Source of the DNA: CAYFMH01 sp964344775
GTDB taxonomy: Bacteria > Patescibacteriota > Gracilibacteria > UBA4473
Length of the DNA: 18,257 nt
Direction: 5' to 3'
Assembly: GCA_964344775.1 (NCBI GenBank)
Contig: CAYFOO010000027.1
Location: 1-18,257, forward strand
How positions within the stretch are numbered: position 1 is the stretch's first letter; each line of letters starts with the position of its first letter. A program made the position numbers and the translations under genes. Below are positions 5,819-10,726 of the stretch, piece by piece. The notes below the pieces were generated by a model. It saw nothing but the letters and a program-made list of their open reading frames with translations, searched no databases and was not told the origin of the DNA.

Positions 5819-6886
5819 ATGAAGAAGCTTCTCGCTTCTTGTGCCATCCTGGCACTCTCCGCCGCCGTGGCCGGTCCGGCCATGGCGGGGGACAACCCCT
5901 TCATTCACGGGCCCCTCGCGAAGCATTCGCGTGCGGCGGGACAGGCCTCGACCATCGTCCCGGCCGAGTCCCACCTCAAGGAACAGGCCAGTGGCCTCTA
6001 TGACTGGTCGTCCGACCAGGTCCAGGCGGCCGACGACCTGGCCCAACTGGCCCGTATCGTGGCCCAGATGGATGCGGGCATCACCGCCGAGCAGGAAGCC
6101 CGACGTCCTCAGCCGTCCAAGCGCCAGTTCCTGGAAGGGGTCTTGCGCTCCAATGCCGAACTGGCCCAGGCGGTCCGTGAAGGCAACACCGAGCTCGTCA
6201 AGGCCCTCCTCTCCCGCGAAACGGCGACCCAGGGCAACGCCAGCACGGTGGTGGGAAACGGCGAAAACCGTGAAGTGGGCAAGGGTCCGGGGTCCGAAAA
6301 GACCCGTACCTTCCGCATCACGGTGTTCACCAAGAAGGTCGGTGGGACCTGGTACGCCAAGGCCGGTGCCTCCGGCAAGTGGCACCAGCTCATCAACGAC
6401 CAGTACTTCGACGTCGCCATGGGCGGCGGCCGCGAGTACCACATCGGCCTGAAGAAGGGGACCACCCCCGACCAGTACGTCCACGGCAAGACCGGCATCG
6501 GCTGGGAACAGGTCGGTCACACCGTGATCACCATCCCCAACGAGGAAACCGATGGCATCAACGACACCATCGGCGTGGTGGCCGGCTTCTACGATGGCGG
6601 CCCCACCGGGGCTCCCGCCGTCGGAGACTTCGGTGGTTCCACCTCGGGCACCGATGAGCTTCCCACCGAGGAAGTCGAGGACCCCAAGCCCGCCCCCGAA
6701 GCGGCTCCGGCGAAGCCCGCCGGTCCCAGTGCGGCCGAGATCCGGGCCAAGGCTCGGGCCGATGCCGCCGAGGCTCGCATCCGCGAGCTCGAGGCGAAGA
6801 ACGCCTGTCTCGACGGCGCCATCGACAAGGCCGACGACTTCACCATCGATGCCGCGAACGCGCGGGCGGCCTGCGCAAAAAACTGA
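5819..6886 (+). CDS. GC-rich gene 3: secreted protein with signal peptide, unknown function
   Basis: The product is 355 aa and not recognised. AAGGAG (5806-5811) lies 7 bases before ATG 5819. A textbook signal peptide covers residues 1-23 (KK, then LLASCAILALSAAVAGPAMA, likely cut after AMA), so the mature protein is exported. Residues about 24-140 look helical. About 160-265 look like a beta-rich domain with many Gly and aromatic residues (FRITVFTKKVGGTWYAKAG region). Then follow a Pro/Ala/Glu linker (about 280-305) and a C-terminal Ala-rich helix (about 305-355) with two cysteines. Codon bias is the strongest of the three: 31 of the first 40 codons end in G/C. On the opposite strand a 438-codon open frame exists, but it lacks an SD and is an effect of this bias. 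It forms a single-gene unit bounded by C/G-rich palindromes on both sides. Confidence 0.88.
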   Translation: MKKLLASCAILALSAAVAGPAMAGDNPFIHGPLAKHSRAAGQASTIVPAESHLKEQASGLYDWSSDQVQAADDLAQLARIVAQMDAGITAEQEARRPQPSKRQFLEGVLRSNAELAQAVREGNTELVKALLSRETATQGNASTVVGNGENREVGKGPGSEKTRTFRITVFTKKVGGTWYAKAGASGKWHQLINDQYFDVAMGGGREYHIGLKKGTTPDQYVHGKTGIGWEQVGHTVITIPNEETDGINDTIGVVAGFYDGGPTGAPAVGDFGGSTSGTDELPTEEVEDPKPAPEAAPAKPAGPSAAEIRAKARADAAEARIRELEAKNACLDGAIDKADDFTIDAANARAACAKN

Positions 6887-6931
6887 AGTCTCCCCTCCCC
6901 GTGAGGGGGACTTCAGCTCCGGGGAGGGGAG
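6883..6931 (+). terminator. Overlapping inverted repeats at the end of GC-rich gene 3
   Basis: CTGAAGTC (6883-6890, overlapping the TGA stop) pairs with GACTTCAG (6909-6916). Alternatively CTCCCCTCCCC (6890-6900) pairs perfectly with GGGGAGGGGAG (6921-6931). The two stems cannot form together. No T run follows, so this may be a GC-rich palindromic repeat rather than an intrinsic terminator. Confidence 0.5.
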
Positions 6932-6982
6932 CCCAAGGCGGTAACGCCAAGGGTTCCCCAATCCACCCCCTCTGGAAAACTT

Positions 6983-7026
6983 GAGGCGGAATCAGGACTA
7001 CGCAAGTAGTATCCCGGTTCCGCCTC
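6983..7026 (+). terminator. Long hairpin with GCAA tetraloop
   Basis: GAGGCGGAA (6983-6991) pairs with TTCCGCCTC (7018-7026). The inside folds further as GGACTAC-GCAA-GTAGTATCC, a GNRA-type loop. It ends the GC-rich block of unit 3 and is followed by AT-rich DNA. It probably ends the transcript or protects its 3' end. Nothing coding is seen from 7027 to the promoter at 7182; that stretch is plain A/T-rich DNA. Confidence 0.5.
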
Positions 7027-7181
7027 TTCCCTTTATAAAAAATTAAAATTTTCGACACAATCTGACATATTTTTTGAAAAAAAAGAAAAAAACTATTTAT
7101 TTTTAAATCGCACAAACCCTTTATTTAAATGGTTTTTTTATGATTTCCCATCTTTTTTATTAAATATTATAATAAAATAAC

Positions 7182-7211
7182 TTGACAAAAAAATAAAATT
7201 AATTATATATA
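7182..7211 (+). promoter_or_regulatory. Promoter of the lytic transglycosylase gene
   Basis: TTGACA (7182-7187) is followed by a 17-18 base A/T spacer and TATATA/TATAAA (7206-7213). The start codon at 7232 is so close that the leader would be only about 12-15 nt and has no SD. Confidence 0.6.
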
Positions 7212-7231
7212 AATCAGTTTTAATTTTTTAA

Positions 7232-8539
7232 ATGATGGAAAAACAACCAAATCGTCTTCGTTCTATGGCCAAAGCAACTGCACTTGCATTAACAGTTGCT
7301 CTCCCCCTGACAGCCACTGCCAAAGAGGTAAGTGCCGCTGTAGGTCAAGTAATCTACCAGGGGACTGAGTATTCTTCTCAGGCCGCCTGTGCTAACGCTG
7401 TTCATGATAAATATAAAGATTCTTACGTTGGTAAATTCACTGCTGGGAAAAAATATGCTAAACATTTTGCAAATTCCGCTTGTAAATGGGATGTATCGAT
7501 TGGGCTTTTGGCGGCTGTAGTGAGTAGAGAGAGTAGTTTTGATCCCAATGTACGAGGTAAGGCTGGAGAAATAGGTTTAGGACAGCTTAAATCGGGGGAA
7601 GGAGAAGCAGGAGAAGAATGTGGACTCAAAAAAGAAAGAGATTTTCTTGATCCTGCCAAAAATATTAATGCGACTGGTTGCTACTTAAGAAAACAACTTA
7701 ATGCAAATTCTGGAGTGTATTACAAAGCTCTGGCGGCTTATAATGGAGGACCAGGAAACATGGCACGAGGGACAACTACCGATCAAGCCTGGAATTATGC
7801 TACTGATGTGTTAGAAGTACGCTATACTGAATTTTTGAAAAACGCAATTGCTGCAAAAGGAAGTGAACAAATTCAAATGGCTGCTGGAGAAGCAAAAGAA
7901 GAAAAACCCGCTCCACGTCCAAAAATTCAAGCTCGAGACTGGCGATGGAAAGGAACTTTTGAGGATATCATTTCCCCTGATTGGATGGCCGTCTATGAAG
8001 AAATGGGAGCTAAATATAATGTTTATCCAGGACTTCTAGCCGCTGCTCATACCAAAGAAAATTTCAAAAAAAGAGCCGATGTCGAAAAAGCCGCTCAATC
8101 TATGGATCGTCTACTCCAAGCAAATTCCGGAGAATATGGTACCACCCTACTAGAATACTTTGGGACAGAACACTCTCAAGCAATTGATTATTTCACTGGA
8201 TGGCTGGATGCACAGCTCGCTCCTCCCCCACTCAAAAATCCTGAGAAAGTATATCAGGAAGTAGGAAACAAATATCTTGATTTTTCTCCTTCTTTCCCAG
8301 AACTATTGAAAGCTATCGGCGAAACAGGCCGATTCCATACTCGACAGGACGTGGAAGATGCCGCAACAGTTATCTCTTTTGAACTCTCTGAAAAACAGGG
8401 GGGATACGCTGCTGCTCTGGCAACATATCTCGGAAATTATGACCCAGTAGCAGGTATACTCAATCGTTTCGGTGACCTAATAGAAAAACAAAAATCAGCT
8501 CCAGCGACAGAAGCCAAAAAAGGGAAAAATAAAAAATAA
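7232..8539 (+). CDS. Exported lytic transglycosylase (SLT/GH23) with two extra degenerate copies
   Basis: The product is 435 aa. It should cleave the glycan strands of peptidoglycan to 1,6-anhydro-muropeptides outside the membrane. A signal peptide covers about residues 1-36 (basic start, then ALALTVALPLTATA). The SLT domain spans about 78-200: catalytic Glu100 in VSRESSFDP, the GEIGLGQL motif (112-119) and AAYNGGPGN (168-176). After a Lys/Pro linker, two shorter segments repeat parts of this fold: about 255-312 (GLLAAAHTKENF...LLQANSGEYGTTLLEYFG) and about 340-403 (LLKAIGETGRF...KQGGYAAALATYLG). Both lack the GLGQ segment, but a Glu (276 and 364) lies where Glu100 would be. It is monocistronic, with a promoter in front and a bidirectional terminator at 8675 behind. 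Start: ATG 7232 or the adjacent ATG 7235; neither has an SD. Confidence 0.9.
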   Translation: MMEKQPNRLRSMAKATALALTVALPLTATAKEVSAAVGQVIYQGTEYSSQAACANAVHDKYKDSYVGKFTAGKKYAKHFANSACKWDVSIGLLAAVVSRESSFDPNVRGKAGEIGLGQLKSGEGEAGEECGLKKERDFLDPAKNINATGCYLRKQLNANSGVYYKALAAYNGGPGNMARGTTTDQAWNYATDVLEVRYTEFLKNAIAAKGSEQIQMAAGEAKEEKPAPRPKIQARDWRWKGTFEDIISPDWMAVYEEMGAKYNVYPGLLAAAHTKENFKKRADVEKAAQSMDRLLQANSGEYGTTLLEYFGTEHSQAIDYFTGWLDAQLAPPPLKNPEKVYQEVGNKYLDFSPSFPELLKAIGETGRFHTRQDVEDAATVISFELSEKQGGYAAALATYLGNYDPVAGILNRFGDLIEKQKSAPATEAKKGKNKK

Positions 8540-8548
8540 GATTTCATC

Positions 8549-8645
8549 TTATCGCTTCATCGCAATCACGCCAGAGCGTACCCAGTCGAGGATCTCGATA
8601 TCAGGATCTTGGCTCTGACGAAGTATTTCGATAGCCCACAGCAAC
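8549..8645 (-). pseudogene. Remnant of a second acetolactate synthase small-subunit gene (3' end only)
   Basis: Read on the minus strand this stretch ends in DIEILDWVRSGVIAMKR and a TAA stop. Those 17 residues are identical to the C-terminus of the intact ilvN-like protein encoded at 9680-10168. Weaker similarity continues for about 13 residues upstream (AIEILRQSQDP against AFLEKIQNS). The rest of the gene is missing: further upstream is the terminator at 8675 and another gene. DNA similarity is also clear. It is a leftover of a duplication or of a replaced second copy about 1.1 kb away, in the same orientation. Confidence 0.8.
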
Positions 8646-8674
8646 CAATAGAGTTTTACAACATATGTTTGAAC

Positions 8675-8707
8675 AAAAAAATCCCCCAAATTTGGGGGAT
8701 TTTTTTA
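8675..8707. terminator. Bidirectional intrinsic terminator
   Basis: The perfect palindrome ATCCCCCAAATTTGGGGGAT (8681-8700) is bordered by an A run on the left and a T run on the right. It can therefore stop transcription from the transglycosylase gene (+) and from the small membrane protein gene (-). Confidence 0.9.
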
Positions 8708-8727
8708 ATTTAAGAAAAACAATTTCT

Positions 8728-9159
8728 TTAAGGTTGAAAATCATAAAAATCATCGTCTCCTAGGCCTCTCCCCCAACGAAAAGTTCTCACTGCTCCTGGA
8801 ACAGAAGCAGATTCTTCTGCTCCTTCTTCTGCAGGTGCTGCCTCAGGTGCTGGTTCTCCTCCCTCCAAAGAAGGAAGGGGGCCTGGAAGTTGACCAGTGG
8901 ATCGATAAGGTCCTACCGGAGCCGGAGCTTCAGTATCCATTGGTCTTTCAGATCCAGATACAGAGGTAGCTGGAGCAGGGTTAGATCCAGGCCAGATTTT
9001 TTTATCTGGACTAGGAAGTTTGTCTGTTGCAGCAGCAATTACTAATGCAGCAGCAGCAGCAACACCTCCTGCAAAATAAAGAATTTTTTTCTTTCTTTTT
9101 GTATTTTGTCCCGCTTCTGCGGACTCTACAGCTTCTGCTGCTTTTTTTACTTCAGCCAT
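8728..9159 (-). CDS. Small single-pass membrane protein with Pro/Ala-rich tail, unknown function
   Basis: From ATG 9159 (MAEVKKAAEA...) the product is 143 aa; an upstream in-frame ATG at 9192 would add 11 residues but lies at the predicted transcription start. A charged cytoplasmic head ends in KRKKK, followed by one membrane helix (about residues 27-45, ILYFAGGVAAAAALVIAAAT). About 100 residues of Pro, Ala, Glu and Ser follow, probably outside the cell, ending in an acidic-aromatic DDDFYDFQP. No family is recognised. A candidate promoter lies at 9204-9231 and the bidirectional terminator at 8675 follows. Confidence 0.75.
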   Translation of the reverse strand: MAEVKKAAEAVESAEAGQNTKRKKKILYFAGGVAAAAALVIAAATDKLPSPDKKIWPGSNPAPATSVSGSERPMDTEAPAPVGPYRSTGQLPGPLPSLEGGEPAPEAAPAEEGAEESASVPGAVRTFRWGRGLGDDDFYDFQP

Positions 9160-9203
9160 TTTATAAGGGGTTAAAAAATAATGAAATAACATATTTCGAC
9201 TCT

Positions 9204-9231
9204 TTAATAATCTTTTTTATGCTTTTGTCAA
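9204..9231 (-). promoter_or_regulatory. Promoter of the small membrane protein gene
   Basis: On the minus strand TTGACA (9231-9226), a 16-base spacer and TATTAA (9209-9204) are seen. Transcription would start near 9197, leaving a leader of under 40 nt without an SD before ATG 9159. Confidence 0.5.
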
Positions 9232-9292
9232 ATTATTTTTTAATAAAATTTAAAAAAAACACAAATTCATCGTCTAAAACTGCTTAATAAAT

Positions 9293-9320
9293 TTGACTTT
9301 ACAAGGTATTTTCGTATGAT
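9293..9320 (+). promoter_or_regulatory. Promoter implying a leaderless mRNA for the coiled-coil gene
   Basis: TTGACT (9293-9298), a 16-base spacer and TATGAT (9315-9320) place the transcription start at about 9327-9328, exactly at an in-frame ATG (9328). The -10 itself overlaps the two upstream ATG codons at 9316 and 9319. Confidence 0.5.
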
Positions 9321-9327
9321 GAAATTG

Positions 9328-9672
9328 ATGAAAAATGAAGATCTCATTCTGGAATACCTCAAAAAAATAGATTCTGATCTAAAAGAATTTAAAGCAGAAG
9401 TTAGTCGTCGATTCGAACAAGTAGATAAAAAATTCGAACAAATAGACAAAAGATTCGAACAGGTAGATAAAAGGTTTGAACAAGTAGATAAAAGGTTTGA
9501 TGAATTAAAAGAAGAAATACAAGAAGTAAAATACGATTTACGGTTGGATAAAGAAAAACTGGAGAAAGTCTATGAGTCTCGAGACAGAGTGACAGTAAAC
9601 TTTACAAGAGCCTGGGCTACAGCCTCGTTTTTTATTGCTTTGATTAGCTCAACCATTGTCTTAGCTATCTAA
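9328..9672 (+). CDS. Short coiled-coil protein with C-terminal membrane anchor
   Basis: From ATG 9328 the product is 114 aa (118 aa if the overlapping ATG at 9316 is used; I prefer 9328 because the -10 hexamer covers 9316). The centre is built from heptads of the type RFEQVDK: four near-identical units plus a diverged fifth, giving a parallel coiled coil that should oligomerise. The last ~20 residues (WATASFFIALISSTIVLAI) form one membrane helix, so the coil is tail-anchored. Similar repeats are common in small phage and bacterial coiled-coil proteins, so function cannot be assigned. The gene converges on ilvN with only 7 bases between stops. Confidence 0.8.
   Translation: MKNEDLILEYLKKIDSDLKEFKAEVSRRFEQVDKKFEQIDKRFEQVDKRFEQVDKRFDELKEEIQEVKYDLRLDKEKLEKVYESRDRVTVNFTRAWATASFFIALISSTIVLAI
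9409..9492 (+). repeat. Four tandem 21-bp units encoding the RFEQVDK heptad
   Basis: Units at 9409, 9430, 9451 and 9472 each encode [RK]FEQ[VI]DK with a few silent or conservative changes. The near identity at DNA level suggests recent expansion, and copy number may vary between strains. Confidence 0.85.
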
Positions 9673-9679
9673 AAGCATT

Positions 9680-10168
9680 TCAGTCTCCCCTTTTCATCGC
9701 AATCACCCCAGAGCGCACCCAGTCGAGGATCTCAATGTCAGAATTTTGAATTTTTTCGAGAAAAGCTTCTAGTTTGTACGAACTGTCGACCAACTCCACT
9801 GTGATCGTGTCCCCTTCTCGAGCAATTTCTTTCGCAAGGACAGACTTTTCCGCCTCATAAAGCAATTTTTCTTCAGCTTTATTGTGCAAACGGAATCGAG
9901 CCAACACAATCTCACGAAGAACCGAATCCTCTGGTGGTAAAATCTCCACAGAGAGTACTTCCACGAGCTTTTCAATGGTTCGAGCAGTCTTGTCCGCTTC
10001 CTCCACTCCCCCCTCTATCACAATCGTAAACCGAGAAATTCCCGGATCACTCGTACGACCGACCGTGAGAGAATCAATCTGAAAAAGCTTCCGTCGGAGT
10101 AAACCAGAAATCCGGGAGAGTACTCCCGGTTTATTTTGAGCAAAGACGGCTAAAATGTATTTTCCCAT
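9680..10168 (-). CDS. ilvN: Acetolactate synthase small (regulatory) subunit
   Basis: The product is 162 aa, the usual length of IlvH/IlvN (about 160). It activates the catalytic subunit IlvB/IlvI, which makes acetolactate/acetohydroxybutyrate for valine, leucine and isoleucine, and confers valine feedback. An N-terminal ACT domain (about residues 2-75) opens YILAVFAQNKPGVLSRISGLLRR and continues FQIDSLTVGRTSDPGISRFTIV, closely matching the family. The C-terminal domain (about 80-158) contains LREIVLARF and DIEILDWVRSGVIAMKR. No large-subunit gene or other branched-chain gene is in the window. A truncated second copy of the 3' end lies at 8549-8645. The start ATG 10168 has a purine-rich AGGGAGGGG somewhat too far upstream. 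Confidence 0.9.
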   Translation of the reverse strand: MGKYILAVFAQNKPGVLSRISGLLRRKLFQIDSLTVGRTSDPGISRFTIVIEGGVEEADKTARTIEKLVEVLSVEILPPEDSVLREIVLARFRLHNKAEEKLLYEAEKSVLAKEIAREGDTITVELVDSSYKLEAFLEKIQNSDIEILDWVRSGVIAMKRGD

Positions 10169-10236
10169 TAAGTCGCAGGCCCCTCCCTCATTCCCAAGTA
10201 CTCGGAACGGCAGACAGGCACTGATGAGATGCTAGA

Positions 10237-10257
10237 CTTTTTTGGTCAAAGTTCAAC
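10237..10257. repeat. Direct repeat, copy 1 (second copy at 10622-10642)
   Basis: A 21-base sequence beginning CTTTTTTGGTC and ending AAAGTTCAAC occurs identically at 10237-10257 and 10622-10642, on either side of the mobile element at 10350. A related TTTTTGGTC recurs near 10300. The gap between ilvN and ftsK (10169-10726) otherwise holds only the element and hairpins; no coding sequence is supported. Confidence 0.7.
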
Positions 10258-10349
10258 CATAAAAATAAAGAACACCGACTTCTTTTGATTCAAAGTTTTT
10301 GGTCACGTGAAAAATATTAACTCTGTGCTGAGCAAAGTCGAGTCCAAAA

Positions 10350-10595
10350 GTAACTTTTCACACTCGTGATGCATAAATTTAGCAAGACTCACTACAGGAT
10401 TGATTTTATGCGGCTTCACGGGGGTGAGTGAATCTGAGCTTGTCGAAGATGAGTCGACCCCCCGGGAAAAGCCGCATTATTGCCTACTCCGCCGTCCCGA
10501 GGACTCGGGACGAAGGCCGGGCCGAAGATCGAATGTATTAGCAGCTCAATCTTTATTGAGGAATTGCAGAACATTTAAAGGGTGTGAAAATTTAC
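10350..10595 (+). mobile_element. IS66-type non-autonomous element (MITE), copy 3, longer variant
   Basis: The 246-bp element begins GTAACTTTTCACAC (10350-10363) and ends GTGTGAAAATTTAC (10582-10595), the best-matched ends of the family. Perfect 8-bp duplications GTCCAAAA flank it (10342-10349, 10596-10603). The interior differs from the two short copies and holds palindromes: ATGCGGCTT/AAGCCGCAT (about 10408-10486) and GTCCCGAG-GA-CTCGGGAC (10494-10511). No transposase. Removing the element and one duplication restores a perfect hairpin (AAGTCGAGTC-CAAAA-GACTCGACTT), so it inserted into a hairpin loop. Confidence 0.85.
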
Positions 10596-10621
10596 GTCCA
10601 AAAGACTCGACTTATCGGGGG

Positions 10622-10642
10622 CTTTTTTGGTCAAAGTTCAAC
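10622..10642. repeat. Direct repeat, copy 2 (first copy at 10237-10257)
   Basis: Identical over 21 bases to 10237-10257. It contains a six-T run just after the hairpin interrupted by the mobile element, so the original arrangement may have been a terminator-like hairpin plus T tract. Confidence 0.7.
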
Positions 10643-10660
10643 AAAAAATAACCCTTTTGG

Positions 10661-10678
10661 CTCCCGATGCTTCGGGAG
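10661..10678 (-). terminator. Probable terminator hairpin after ftsK
   Basis: CTCCCGA-TGCT-TCGGGAG is a perfect 7-bp stem. On the minus strand it lies about 50 bases after the ftsK stop, with a T run about 12 bases further on. Confidence 0.5.
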
Positions 10679-10726
10679 ATATGCTGTTTTATTTTGGAAT
10701 AGATATATTTGGTAGCAAAAATCGTT

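Noticed and set aside
5645..6961. 438-codon minus-strand open frame, longer than GC-rich gene 3 itself
   Set aside because: It runs through the leader hairpins and the terminator palindromes, lacks an SD, and the plus strand shows a perfect signal peptide and SD.
9027..9287. Gln/Leu-rich plus-strand ORF
   Set aside because: It is the antisense of the Ala-rich membrane segment of the gene at 8728-9159.
9409..9492. Tandem 21-bp units considered as a short CRISPR-like array
   Set aside because: There are no spacers; the units are contiguous, in frame and encode a heptad coiled coil.
10220..10240. CTGATGAG resembling a hammerhead ribozyme core
   Set aside because: No matching GAAA segment or flanking stems are found nearby.
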